A DNA stretch of 64,000 nucleotides, from assembly GCA_032717465.1 (NCBI GenBank), contig CM064681.1, positions 18,740,065 through 18,804,064 on the forward strand, given 5' to 3'. The notes under the pieces were generated by a model. That model did not search any database, was not told where the DNA came from, and saw only the letters and a list, made by a program, of their open reading frames with translations. This stretch comes from Coenobita brevimanus. Lineage: Eukaryota > Arthropoda > Malacostraca > Decapoda > Coenobitidae. Position 1 is the stretch's first letter. Every line of letters starts with the position of its first letter. The translations under genes were made by a program, and so were the position numbers. This document shows, piece by piece, positions 10,225-22,026 of this stretch.

Positions 10225-13200
10225 AAGTAAGAAGGGACCAAAGGCCAGAAGTCTGTAAGGTTGTTCCCTCCAATAAAAAAAAAAAACTAACAAAAACAAA
10301 AAGATAACAGAGAGCCAATTTCAAGATCTGTTCATTTCGAGATTCTTGGATACACTGTTTGAAAGACTGGAGATCATAGGCAGTAGGAAATAAAGACAAA
10401 GGGATACAGGTCCAGAGATGACCTGTTGCATACATGATGGATAGGGAGTAACGGTTAACTCTTGCATTAAATTCGGATAGAAAAGGGACGAGTGTTTTTT
10501 GCGAGACGGGTGCTACACACACGCCGTAGTAATGGAGGGATGCAAGCAGACAGCTCAGAGGAGAAGAAGTCATTGATGTATCGATAGAAAAGAGATAAAG
10601 ATGAAACAGTATGACGAGAACACAGAGGTTGAAGGGAACTAGTAAGAGGAAGACGGTTATTGAGACGAAAAGTCATTGACTCCACCTTGTTTGAGAAAAG
10701 CTGTATGTGGGGAGCATCCCCCTACTTGAGAGTTTTGCTCTACACAAGGGCGGATACAACTTGTGTATAAAGTCAACAACTGTGCAGTAGTAAAGAGGGC
10801 ACAAAGTAGGCTTAACACAAATAGTCTCTTGAAAACAGATTTTTACAAGAGCGGGAATATGATCTTTCCAAGACATATCTTGAGAGAATGAAACTCACAG
10901 TATGTTTGAAGATGATGCAGGATAGAGATGGATATTGTGAAAAATTAGAGGACACTCGTATGGAAGATTTTAATGGGTTGAAAGATGTATGAGCTAAGTT
11001 ATGGAAGTATTACAAACAACAAGATTATTTTTGTCCCATCAGTGATGAGAGCGAAGTCAAACATTAGGTGTGCCCTAGCCCCATCTCTTGTTTATTGATG
11101 TAACTGCTGAGATGGACACTGTGGGAAACGAATGGAAAGGTGCAGGATGGGGTCTCAGTGAATGAGTGGATAGGGTTATATGTACGGTTTAGGTCACTCT
11201 TGATTAGAAGGAAGAGAGTTGGTGATAGGGCAGAGCCCTGAGGAACACCACTACTGATAGTTCTAAGACAAGAACAGTGGTCGTCCACATCAGGCTATAG
11301 AACAACCAGAAACTAGAGAGACGAACGCACAGATAGGAGGATAACAAACGCAAAATGGCAGTTTGGAAATTAAGACTTGTGCCAGACTCGATTGAAAGCC
11401 TTTGAGATGTCATGTGCATTTACAAAGGTTTCGCCAAAGTCCCGAAAGGAGGATGACCAGGAGTTGAAAGTTATGTGAGGTCACCAGTGGAGCGTTCCTG
11501 GAAGAACCTATACTGGAAACCAGAAAGAAGGTTGTGATAGGAAAGGCGGTTTATTTATTTATTTATTTTTTTTTCACTGGGAGGGGATTGAGAAAAAAAA
11601 TTAAAAACTTTTGAGATGCAGAATTTTAAAGCATGTGGGCAATAATCACAGCACTGGAAGTGGTCACTCTTTTTTGGGTCAGGCTGAATGAGAACAAACT
11701 TCCAGCAAGAATGAAAGGTGCAAGTTGACAAATAGGAGTGAAAGAGTTTGCCTAGGCAGGGTGTAAGCACAGAAGCAGTTCCTGAGGAGGGACGTCATCA
11801 AGCCCCTATGCCTTGTTAGTACCGAGGCCAGTGATGGCAGAAACTAGACCAACTATAGAAATTTTAGTGTCAGCCATGCGGAAGTCAGAGGAGGGAAATG
11901 ATGGAGGAACAGCACCGGATATCGTCTAAGGTGGAATTACAGGAGAATGTCTGACCGAAGAGTTTTGCTTTATCAATAAAAAAAAAAAATCTACAGAGCC
12001 ATCAGAGTGGAAAAAAATAAGGGAAGGAATATGAGGTAAAGTTGTTAGAAACTTTTGGGAAAGGTGCCAGAAGGAGCAGGAGGAATGAGTTGGAGACTTT
12101 CGAGCAATTTGTAAGAGAGCAATTATTGTCAGCAGAGCGAAAAACAGACTTTGGACGATTGCAGGCAGAAACATAAAAGAGATGAGATTTAGGGGTGGGT
12201 TGGCTCTGATATCTTTTGTAGGGCCTTTCCTTGTCGTGGACAGTATTAAAATAAGCGTGATTAAACCAAGTCATTTTTGCATTATTCACAGGATAAGAGA
12301 ATGGAATGTATGCTTACATGTCCGAGAGAATAACCTTTACCATAATGTGCATGGCACACTCAGATGGCTGTCGGCTCTGAAAGCAGTAATACTTCCATGG
12401 AAAATCACAGTGCTGCCTGAGGTCTTCCCAGTCAGGAGCTCCCAATATGCCATAGCCACTTTTTCTTGGGAGGGTCCACAGGCCTTATTGGAGCAGTAGG
12501 GCAGGTTAAGGCTGGGACTGGAGGAGCCCAACTGAAAGAAAATATTAAAAGTGTAAGCACAAGATTAGTTGTAAGGAGGAGGTCATATATGTTGGACCTT
12601 TCTCCAAGGAGGTCAGGGGTACTAGTAGGGTGCTGTACAAGCTGCTCTAGGTCATTAAGGATAGAAAAGATGTAGGCTTGTTCAACTGGTGGATCAGTGG
12701 AAGGAGAGAAGAGCCAAAATGTGAGGTGAACATTGATATAACCCAGGATGAAAATTTCAGAGAAAGGAAAAATAAATAGGATGTGTTTCATCTAAGAAGT
12801 AAGTTGAAGAGTTTTTCTTAGTCAGTAGAATTAGGGGATAAGTAAACAGCACAGATAAATTTAGTCACACAATGATAGGATAGCCAAAGCAAGAGAGTAG
12901 AGAAATAAGAAAATTCAAGTTCAGGAACAAGAGAACAAGATGTGTTTTCATACTTGTACGCGACAGACATCTTTGGCTTTGAAATGAGTATATAGATAGT
13001 AGAAGGATACAGAAAAGGATTTGCTATCAGTCATCTCCGACAGCTGATGCTCTCTGAGGTAGATAAAATGAGGTTTAGTGGAGGAGATATGGCGTTCAAC
13101 AGGAGAAACTTAGAGGACAGGAGCAAATGTTGCAGAAAAGAAGATGCGAGTCAGACAGTGGTTCCAGGCATCTCGTTTAATCGTCAACGGGTGACTGGCG

Positions 13201-13400
13201 GAGGATGGGGGGGGGGGGTTATGGACCTCCCACCCCTCTTGGGACTCTGAAGTCTTCTGATGAGATGCCATTTAAAAACAAAGTTTGAATAGGAAGTGCA
13301 GTGTGTAAGGTGCATGCAATTTGGTGTTGACAGTTAGAGGAACTTGCATTGGAGAGCATGCTGGTCGACTCTCTGTGTTCCTGAAACACTAAAAAAGTGC
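10222..13400 (-). pseudogene. Antisense Jockey/CR1-group LINE (family D), heavily decayed
   Basis: Read on the minus strand this is an endonuclease-RT LINE. The endonuclease part (12432-12791) shows FSEIFILGYINVH, QLVQHPTSTPD and a worn LLTTN region. The RT part shows CWKFVLIQPDPKK (about 11660-11710), SGVPQGSALSPTLF (about 11240) and the C-terminal VNRYSLSIMYATGHLW (about 10400-10460). The YADD site has been lost to a frameshift near 11170. Its 3' end at 10222-10290 (GCAAGTAAGAAGGGACCAAAGGCCAG on the plus strand, read in part) is shared with another family D copy at 39357, which fixes the 3' terminus. The 5' limit near 13160-13400 is uncertain. Stops and frameshifts are frequent. Confidence 0.75.
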
Positions 13401-13794
13401 AGCAAAGAGGGAATGGTCAGTAGCTAGTCCCGAGGGCCGTTGAGAAGGGATCTCCAGCAACGACGTGACCAAGGGTAGGGGGAAGGCTCGGGGTGCTTGA
13501 ATCCCTGCCCTTTTTCTTCTTCACTTCAAAAGTGCCCTTTTAGTCAAAATTAGGGAAAGAAAAGTGCCCTTCTTGTCGCCCTGTATTTTAAAAAGTACTT
13601 GCACCAATTTGCGTTATCATATCTAAACTCATGATTGTCATGTATTTCTTCATACAAGGATACACAGTGAGTGGTAAGTTTTTAGCATACAAATCAGTTT
13701 ACGACGAATAACAGCCGTCTAGCTGAGTCTCTCCAAGATGTGTATGAAAGAAAACTTGTCTGCTTCGTCAGCTGGCCTGGTCCAAGCCAGCTGG
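13401..13794. other. No gene recognised
   Basis: Sequence between two antisense LINE fragments. A short stem CAGCTGGC...GCCAGCTG lies near 13770-13793, possibly in the 3' UTR of the LINE that follows. No ORF of interest. Confidence 0.45.
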
Positions 13795-15160
13795 ATGTAT
13801 TTATCTAGTTGCATTTACATAGTAGTGATATACAAGAAGTGAACTACGCTCGTGGGGTCCTTTCTCCGTGTCTCAACCAGTCAGACTTTGCTTTAAACTC
13901 ATTTACGTTTTCGGACTGGACAATCTCATTGTCCAGGCTATTCCACAGGTCAAGGCATACGTATGGAAAACTGTATTTCTAGATATCCTTAAAGCAACTT
14001 TTTTTTTTTCTCTCTCTCAATTTCTTTCTGTGCCCTCTTGTTGCTTCCCCATCCCATACAAACAGATCTCTTTCAATTTTGTCTACTCCCATCACGGCCA
14101 TGAGCACTGCAATCACGTCACTTCTCTCTCTCTTCTTTCTTCAGGGGAAGGTAGACCCATCTTTTCTCGTCTTTCCATGTACGACAGATCTGCCAGGCTT
14201 GGGAACTTCTTGGTTGCTGCTCTTCGTATTCTCTCGATCTTGGTTATAGCTTTCTTTTTATGTGGGAACCACACTACTGCAGCATATTCTAACCTGGGGC
14301 AGCTCAGAGCCACTGTCAATTATTTCATCATCTCATCCATGTATTGGAATGCCACTATTATGTTTGTCAAGAGCTTATATTTCTCTCTGACAATTTTGTT
14401 AATGTGTTTTTCGGGTGACAGATTATCCTGGACCAACACTCTCAGGTCCTTCTCTTCCCTCGCTTTTGTGATTGGTTCCATTCCTATCGAGCAGTTCAGT
14501 GATGGACTCTTAGTACTTCTACCCAATTCCAATATTTGTTTTTGCGTTGAATTTGATTTCCCACACCCTGCTCCAATCGTAGGCCTAAATCCTGTCCAGA
14601 TCTTCCTGTAGCATTTTACAATCCTTTTCATCTTGTACTTTCCTCATGATCTTTGCATCATCTGCAACTTGCTTGCATACCTGTTCATTCCATCCACCAT
14701 ATCGTTTATGTAAATAAGGAGCATTATGGTAGCCAGCACCGAGCCCTGCGGGACTCCACTTTTTTCTTCCCTCCACCCTGACATCTTGTCATTTAATACT
14801 GTCTTCATCTGTTGGTCACTAATGATGTCTCTCTCTACTGGATGAGGTTCCCGTTCAGTCCTCCTATGTGCTCCAATTTCCACATTTGTCACTTATGGGG
14901 TACCTTGTCAAAGGCCTTCTCCAGATCTAAGTACACACAAACCACCCAACTATCTCTCTCTCCTGCAGCACGTCAGTCGCCCTTCAGTAGAAGCTCACCA
15001 AATTAAAGACACATGACTTTCCATTTCTGAATCCAAATTGACTTTCTGCCAAAATGTCCATCTCCTACAGATATTTCATCCACCTCTCTTTCAAGATTCT
15101 CTTACATAATTTTGCGACCATGCTGAGCAGGGACACAGGTCTGTAACTGGCATTGCGATG
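13795..15160 (-). pseudogene. Antisense CR1/L2-group LINE reverse transcriptase (family C relative)
   Basis: On the minus strand the RT motifs follow in order from high to low coordinate: RPVSLLSM (about 15130), FRNGKSCVFNL (about 15030), YLDLEKAFD (about 14930), KSGVPQGSVLAT (about 14750), ADDAKIMRKV (about 14650) and YAAVVWFPHKKK (about 14270). The C-terminal block LWNSLDNEIV and the end LRHGERTPRA* lie at about 13850-13930. Protein motifs match family C at 5650-9670, but the two copies are diverged and this one is split by several frameshifts. The 5' part, including the endonuclease, is missing. The plus-strand 247-aa ORF over this stretch is an antisense artefact. Confidence 0.8.
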
Positions 15161-15798
15161 CTACTCTTTTCAGATAAGGAAATCATATTTTTGTGTTTAC
15201 AGTATAATTTTCGAGCATGCTTCTTTTGATCATATAATTTTTTGTATTGATAGATCTGTAAAATGAGATAAGCCCAAGAAATTACTATTTGTGGTGAAAA
15301 GTGCATTAAACAAGTGGTAAACAGTAAACACCACTCCTCAAACATGGAATGACTATCCCACAGGTGGATGTGAAGTGTGTCTCTAAAAAAAATATGCCCA
15401 AGTGGTATTGCTTGTGGAGTCAAAACAGCATTTCAAAAAGTTGAATGAGTCATGGTTCATTATTCGAATGGTCTAATTGATGGATACTGTCCTACTTCCA
15501 GCATATGTTTTTTTTCTTGTTCGTATCAGACTTCCTCTTTTAGGAGGGCATTAGACCTGGCATGATGATGATGATGATGATGAAACCAGTGCGAAACTGG
15601 GATTTCATGGGATATTCTTGTTTCCTTGGGTCAGGCACTAAACACTAGGTTGTACCAGCCTGTAAAGGCTTATAATTTAGGGCTTTCAGGTCTTCAGTGG
15701 CATTTTGAGCTCTACCATAAGAGAAAGTGAGCTCAGTTTATTTCCAGTGGAGTGTTTTAAAAGCAGCTGTCCCAGGAATATTTGCTGACCAAGTTCTT
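15161..15798. other. Unrecognised sequence with a (GAT)n run
   Basis: No coding signal. A (GAT)n run at about 15563-15583 follows text ending CATTAGACCTGGC, which could be the 3' tail of an RTE-type LINE or SINE. That reading is weak. Confidence 0.4.
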
Positions 15799-15969
15799 GT
15801 TATTCTCACGAGTTGGCGCGATCCTATATTAAAATAAACTCGTGACATTGAACTTTGGTGGGAAACCGCGAATTCTAGTGGAATCCCAGTATGTATCACT
15901 TAGTCAACCGCCACGTATTCACCTGATTGGGAGTGTTTTCAGAAAAATTTTTCACTGTTTCATAAGTGA
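15799..15969 (+). repeat. Gypsy 5' LTR, first part
   Basis: Aligns to the first ~158 bases of the solo LTR at 28168. Shared landmarks are a CTCGTGACAT-like block, GTGGGAAA..., TTTTCAGAA, TTTCTCACT/TTTTCACTGTTTCA and the final CATAAGTGA. The exact left end is unclear because the first bases differ from the solo copy. It ends at the 8-bp ATAAGTGA (15962-15969) that is repeated after the LINE. Confidence 0.7.
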
Positions 15970-18753
15970 CCACTACTTGGTGGTGGCCAGAATTAAAAGC
16001 CAAGTAAGATGGAGGAATAGAAGAAGGGAAAGACGAGAGGAAGGAGTAGTTGCAAGGAGAGTGGAAGGGTTACAAGAGGATGAGAAAAAGGCAGAGTATA
16101 AGAGAGAAGTGGAGGAACGATTGGGCAATTATGAATTGGAGCAGATGGGAGACGTGGAAGGTGTGTGTAGGATATTTACAGAAGAAATATGTGCAGCATG
16201 AGATGTGGTGTGTGGAAGGAAGAGAAGACGGAGGGGGGTGCAAGGAACAGAGTGGTGGACTGAAGAGGTGAAACAGGCTGTGGCACAATAGAAGAAAGCA
16301 TACAATGAATGGATGAGAAATAGGGGCGTGGAAGAAGTTGAGAGGCGGAAGAGAGAGTTATATATAGAAAGAAAGAGAGAGGTGAAAAGATTAGTAAGAG
16401 AGAGTAAGAAGAGAGTGGATGAGGAATTTGAGTGTAAAGTGGAGGGACTGTAAGAAAATGTTCTGGAAAGAGGTGAAAAGAGTAAGACAGGGTGGAAGTG
16501 AAGTTAGCAGGGGAGTGAAAGATAAAAATGGTAGATTACTAGTGGAGAAGGGAGAAAAAGTGAGCAGATAGAGAGAACATTTTAAGGAATTGTTGAACGT
16601 AGAGGATGGAAGTAATGCGAGTATAAGTGGCTGGGGAATGGCTGGGAGAAGGAGGGAGGTGAGAAGACAGGAAGAAATCAGTAGGATAGAAGTTGTGGAA
16701 GCAATGAAGAAAGTTAAATCGGGGAAAGCCCCAGGAATTGATGGAGTGTGTCGTGAAATGCTGAAGCATGGGGGAGAGATAGTAATAGAATGGATGTGGA
16801 AGATGTGCAGATTGGCCTGGGAGGAAGGTAGAGCCTCGGAGGATTGGAAGTCAGGTATAATTATTCCCTTGTACAAAGGAAAAGGGGAAAAAGAAGTGTG
16901 TGGTAATCATACGGGCATTTGTCTTCTTAGTATAATAGGAAAAGTGTATGATAGGATACTTATTGACAGAGTTAGAGAAAGAACAGAGAAATTAGTTGGA
17001 GAAGAACAGGGAGGCTTTAGGAAAGGAAGACGTTGTGTACATCAGATATTCATTCTTAGACCTTTAGTGGAAAAGTTTCTAGAGAAGGGAAAGAAGTTGT
17101 ATGCGGCTTTCATGGATTTGGAGAAAGCATATGACAGGGTGGATAGACAAGGATTGTGGAAAGTGTTAAGAATATATGGAGTAGATGGGAAGTTGTTGAA
17201 TGCTGTGAAGAGTATGTACGATGGTGCTAAGGCTGCAGTGCGTGTGGATGGTGAACTAAGTGAATTTTTCTCTTTTAAAGTTGGTTTGAAACAGGGATGT
17301 GTCATGTCTCCATGGTTGTTCAATCTGTACATGGATGGGGTAATAAAAGAGGTACAAGGTAGGGTAGTGGATGTTGGAGTGGGCCTGGTGAGAGAGGGTA
17401 GTGTTTGGAAACTCCCTGTACTGTTGTTTGCAGATGATACTGTGTTGTTGAGTGAAGAGAAAGGTGAGCTGCAAGGCTTGGTTGATGAGTTTGAGAGAGT
17501 GTGTAAGAAACGGAATCTAAAGGTGAATGTAGGGAAGAGTAAAGTGATGGTCCTCGAGAGAGGTGAAGTCAGTGAATGTATAGCGAGGTTGGATGGTGAG
17601 GAATTGGAAAATGTGAGTACGTTTAAGTACTTGGGTAGTGTGATGAGTAAGGATGGAGGTTTGGAGGGTGAAGTGCTTGAAAGGGTACAACAAGGAAGAA
17701 AGGTTGCTGGTTCTTTGAAAGCAGTGATAAGAAACAGGGAAGTGAGCATGGAAGTGAAAAAGTTACTACATGACAGTATTGTGATACAAACTCTAACGTA
17801 CGGAAGTGAAGCTTGGACGTTGTTGGAAGGACACAAGTCAAGAGTGAGAGTGTGGTAGGTCTCCATATTATAATTGCAAACCATAATAGATAGATAGATA
17901 GAGAGACAGATAGAAGCAGGAAGTCAAATGATGAGAAGGTGTTGTGTCTGCGAGAATCCAGCAGCGCTAAACATGCTTACACGGAGGAAAGCTGACGACA
18001 GCGGCCAGTAAGGAGATGATGCAGTTAGCTGTCAGCAGTCCTCTCGTGAGAAAGATCTGGTAACCATGAGGAACCCCTGCTACACCAGATTTTAGGAAAG
18101 AGAGGGTAGAAGGAGACAAGCGACCCTAGAGAGAGGTCGAGACGGAGATTAGCCTTAGAACAGAAAGAGAGAGAGATAGCGAGACAGGGAGGTAGCTACC
18201 CGGGACTTATACTCTTTCCATGTGAGAAATCTGTTTAATATTTCTAAGACAAATAAAAATAATCCCATACTATTCTTTACCTCTCCCGTCACTACATGAC
18301 ATCTGGTGGGGAAACTACTACAAGATATAAAAGCCGCTCGACCACAAGTCTAAAATATACTTCTCTACAAGTAACTACAAAGTCTTTATGACAAGAGCAG
18401 TGGAAATGAGTTATTTAAGAGGAGCCTGTGGAGTCACATGGAGAGACAGGCTGACGAATGCGGATATAAAGAAGCATTGTGGTGTTGATGTGGATGTGAT
18501 AGGAAGCGTTATGAGGAACACACTGAGGTGGTTTGGCCATGTGGATAGGATGGAGGGTGAAAGACTGACGAAGAGAGTGTATGTGAGTGAGGTGGAGGGG
18601 GGAAGAGGGAGGGGGAGGCCGAGGATGAGATGGAGGGATAGGGTGGAGAGGTATATGAGAGAGGGGGGTGTGAGTTGGGAGCAGGGCAGTGAAATGGCGG
18701 GGGACAGGGCGACTTGGAGGCGATTTGTTTGTGGCCACCCCAAACGGGATTGA
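15970..18753 (+). pseudogene. RTE-like LINE endonuclease end and reverse transcriptase (family A2)
   Basis: The element is 5'-truncated in the last endonuclease motif, SDHYLVVARI, whose first codons overlap the target duplication. A frameshift follows before an open RT segment (16590-17858) with GKAPGIDGVCREML, GFRKGRRCVHQI, FMDLEKAYDRVD, VGLKQGCVMSPWLFNLYMD and the catalytic FADDTVLLSE (about 17429-17458). The thumb has FKYLGSVMS and LTYGSEAWTLL. Coding stops at the inserted solo LTR and resumes at 18398 with [30 protein letters not shown] and RGRGRPRMRWRD, ending at 18753. Apart from the LTR this is the best-preserved RT in the window. The long minus-strand ORFs here are antisense shadows. 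Confidence 0.9.
17851..18393. mobile_element. Solo LTR inside the A2 LINE (543 bp, TG...CA, 4-bp TSD)
   Basis: The insert starts TGTGGTAGG and ends TATGACA, flanked by AGAG at 17847-17850 and 18394-18397. The uninterrupted A2 copy at 49440-49470 reads straight across this point. Length, TG/CA ends and 4-bp duplication fit a gypsy-type solo LTR. A TATAAAAG box lies near 18328. It is a different family from the LTR at 28168-29222. Confidence 0.78.
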
Positions 18754-18780
18754 GGCGTCTGGCAATAGATAGATAGATAG

Positions 18781-19629
18781 ATAAGTGATCGTCTTTGTGT
18801 GCGACATTAGCACCTCCGCTGAGTGATTAGTTATGGGGATGTATCGCTCACACAAAATTCATTAGCTGTTAGCAAGTGCGGCCGCTGCGCCTCTCGCACA
18901 ATTTGAAGTCATTCAGGATTTGAGCATCGTGGAAGCAGGTTTGATTGGGACCAGTGTGGAGCAGTACCGCCATTGTCCAGCGAGTTCCTGAATTCCCACT
19001 TAGTGTGAGCCAGCGAGATGTTTCGCTTAGCCCACTCTCTGACCAGTATTTTTCTTTCGTTTTCCTAGGTTTAAGTTTAGCTTTTGAGTGAGCGAGTGAG
19101 TGTGTTCTCCTTATTTTGAATTCATTTTGAAACATGTAACATAAATTTGTTTCATTGTAATCAATAAATTAACAGTTCTTCTTCTTGAGCTTAATGTAAT
19201 GGAAACTCATGTTTTATTTCTCCACATAAGCTTATTTCACTTATAGCTCCTAGTTTGCATAAACGCTTTCTATTATTCATAACTGGTACTTAGGCCAGTC
19301 CTTTTTATTAAGTTTAAAATCCATTGTGCAACCAGGAGTTAATACACTGGCAAGAACCTGTTTATCATTAATAGCACTAGATATTGATTGTCAGGGGTGG
19401 AGTCACTTTCTCCATAGGCTAACAGTACCAGTAAACAGCACATGTGAGTAATTAGTCTCTGCTGTGTACTGTTGAGAAAGTTGATAAATTCTCGTCCTTA
19501 GAGAATCGGTGAAGTAAGCTGGCATAAAGTAATCATTGCTTGATTTTCACAAGTCAATTCTTTGTCCTGTTCTCAAGTATTACTGAATATTATTCTTTAA
19601 TATTGCGTACTCACAAAAACCCTGTGACA
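18781..19629 (+). repeat. Gypsy 5' LTR, second part
   Basis: Aligns along its length to 28318-29222: CGACATTAG, CAGCGAGTTCCTGAA, CTGACCAGTATTT, TTTCTAGGTTTAAGT-like text, GAGCGAGTGA, ATTCATAACTGGTACTTAGGCCAG, GGGGTGGAGTCACTTTCTC and CTTAGAGAATCGG. It ends CCTGTGACA at 19629, matching CCCGTGACA at the end of the solo LTR. Confidence 0.85.
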
Positions 19630-19650
19630 TCTGGCGACCACATTCCAGGA
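19630..19650 (+). promoter_or_regulatory. Primer-binding-site-like segment after the LTR
   Basis: TCTGGCGACCACATTCCAGG follows the LTR end directly. TGGCGACC at this place is the usual form of a tRNA primer-binding site in gypsy elements. The tRNA was not identified. Confidence 0.55.
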
Positions 19651-19717
19651 TATTAACTCCTAGCTCTAAAGCTATTCACGAGATAATTCTCACTCACTCA
19701 TATTTAGGTATGTATCA

Positions 19718-21796
19718 TTAACCCCTTAACCGCAGGGCGTCACTATCGTGACGCTTCGGAGCAAGGGATCATACCGCGGGGCAACCCTTTTGTGATTCTG
19801 TGTTATTTTGAATTCGCCCGGGCTTTGAAATGGTGGCTTGTATCATCTATCAGTACTGCCAGTGTCCAACACTAGTCAGCACTCCTAATCACATCTGTAC
19901 TCCCATCCATTGTTGATAATTTAGCCATTTCTCCCCGTTCTTGACTCCCCTCCATACCCCCCCTCCATTACCCTATCCTCTCGTCTGCCCGGCCGTGCTA
20001 TGCTAAGTAAATCTTCCCTGGAATTTTTCACTGATTTCATCCATTGAAATAAGCCCTATGCCCTGTTCTTATACCAAATAATATATACAAGAAAGAAATA
20101 AGGTAAGTGAGAGTGCCATACACCTGGAATTGGCTAATTATCACCTGACAACACCTCACATGCACTCGTTCTCTAATTTTCGCTGTTTATTTCCCCTTGA
20201 AATATGCCGTATACTCTATTTTCGTAATAAAAATATATATAAGAAAGGAAGGGAGAAGCCTAAGTGATATTTACATTCACCTGGAACTACCTGATTATTG
20301 CAGGCCACCACACTGTATTCTACGCTAAGTAAATCTTCCCTGGAACTTTCCACTGATTTCATCCATTGAAATAAGCCCTATGCCCTATTTTTATATCAAA
20401 TAATATATACAAAAAAGAAATAAGGTAAGTGATAGTCCCATACACCTGGAATTGGCTAATTATCATCTGACAACACCTCACGTGCACTCGTTCGCTAATT
20501 TCTATGTTTATTTCCCCTTGAAATATGCCGTATAATATATTTTCGTAATAAATATACATATAAGGAGGGAAGGGAGAAGCCTAAGAGATATTTACATTCA
20601 CCTGGAACTACCTAATTTATTATGTAATGTCTTGGTTTGCTGCCAATCATTTCATTGCTATATATTAGGAGGTCTCACAGGGCTGAAGTTGATAGTATTG
20701 CACTCACCCTAGCCAGGCGGCAGGAGGCCACTACTATCAGTTCACTGTCGTCTTTGAAAGTGGGAGTATGTCTGATTTGCTCCTGCAAACTTCCGCCGCT
20801 TTATAGCCCCATGCAAAGGGCCCTATGACCTTTACCCCCTATTAAACCTCGTGTGGAAAGAGGTAAAGGGCTTACAATTGATAGAGAGTGACTATGATCT
20901 TTTTATTGAGTAAAACAGTGCAAGTGGAATTGGAAATAAAGTGTAAATAATGTGTAAACAGCAAGTGACAGCAATGAATGTAAATATAAGTGAACAGTGG
21001 AAAGTAGTTTTATAAGTTACTTCAAGTGACAGTGCATAACACAGTGTAAATAAAATAGAAATGTAAATAATGTAAATAAAGTAGAGAACGTAAATATAAA
21101 TGTAAATGAGTGGTATTATAAGAATTCGAGTATATATACTAGGAGTAATGAAAGTGAAAGTTTCACTCTAGCATGTATGAATACTATGAGTTATGAGAGT
21201 GAAGGTGAAAGTGACATTCACTCTCAATGCTAGTATACAGGACGAGAAAGTGAATGCTACGTATTTTACTGAAAGAAATTGAATCCCTACAGTGACAGTA
21301 AACTACTATTACTGAAGAAGAGTTATGGATACAGACTATAGAGATATATAAGTGTTATATAGTAAGAGAAATATAAACTGTAAGTGTTTTTATGAATAAT
21401 AGACAACACTAGCGGCGAACGATCGGAAGTGGGATGGTCATACGCCCTCATAATTTTGATTCCTTTCACAGTGTTTTTTTTTGGGGGAGTATGGATTCCA
21501 AACTATTTGAGAATCATAGATTAGTGTTTCTAGTGATAATATCAGGCTGTTGTCGGGAAGTGTAAAGTGGAGGCTTCGTTACCCAACTTCAGTGGTCTCC
21601 ACAAGTTCTACGGTACGAAGGCTCAACAAACACCCAAGGAGAAAGCTGAAGGTAAGTGCCATAAGTATATGTGATTTTAATATTCTAGGACTAATAACTG
21701 ATTTTTGGCAAATATTTTTAGAGAGTCTGTCGGAGCGCGAATATGCCCACGGGAGCCGCAAGTCAAAGCAAAACAAGCCCGCGGTTTAAGGGTTAA
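19718..21796. mobile_element. TTAA-flanked piggyBac-like MITE, family P1, copy 1
   Basis: TTAA at 19718-19721 and 21793-21796 bound an element with ends CCCCTTAACCGCAGGGC and, on the other strand, CCCTTAAACCGCGGGC. TTAA duplication with CCC-type inverted ends is the signature of the piggyBac superfamily. A subterminal palindrome GCGTCAC-TATC-GTGACGC lies at 19737-19754. No transposase ORF is present, so the element is non-autonomous. It carries a private ~322-bp internal tandem duplication (GCTAAGTAAATCTTCC at 20002 and 20324). It sits in the gypsy leader. Copies 2 and 3 are at 31580-33368 and 60940-62915. Confidence 0.87.
20002..20640. repeat. ~322-bp tandem duplication inside P1 copy 1
   Basis: The segment starting GCTAAGTAAATCTTCC at 20002 is repeated from 20324, each unit running through AATAATATATACA, CACCTGGAATTGGCTAATTATCA and TTACATTCACCTGGAACTACCT. 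Copies 2 and 3 of P1 have this segment once at the same place. Confidence 0.8.
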
Positions 21797-22026
21797 AATC
21801 TATAGGCACTATCTTACTGGTGATTATTGATTCAGTTCTATTAATTTTACATAATAGTTTTCATAGTCACTTGTTTGTTTAATTTTCTTTCTTTTTCCAG
21901 TTAAATTATATCAAACTTTTCACCACTAACCTGTGCCTATATTCTTTATTCTTGATTACTGGCATCTTTCTTTGCAAAATAGCAGTCAGTACTGAGTCTC
22001 TAGTTCACTTAGATTGAGTTAGCATC

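Larger units (their letters stand above)
15970..18780 (+). mobile_element. A2 LINE insertion with 8-bp target-site duplication
   Basis: ATAAGTGA at 15962-15969 is repeated exactly at 18781-18788. The element between them ends in CTGGCAATAGATAGATAGATAG, the same 3' end as the copy at 48165-49828. Removing the insert and one repeat joins two parts of a gypsy LTR that are contiguous in the solo copy at 28168-29222, which independently confirms both boundaries. Confidence 0.88.

Noticed and set aside
13868..14611. Plus-strand 247-codon ORF
   Set aside because: It is antisense to a clear RT fragment whose motifs are on the minus strand.
17042..17884. Minus-strand 280-codon ORF, and similar ones at 16391-16876, 18415-18855 and 49333-49953
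   Set aside because: These are shadows of the A2 LINE RT; the A/G-rich coding strand makes long S/T/L-rich frames on the other strand.
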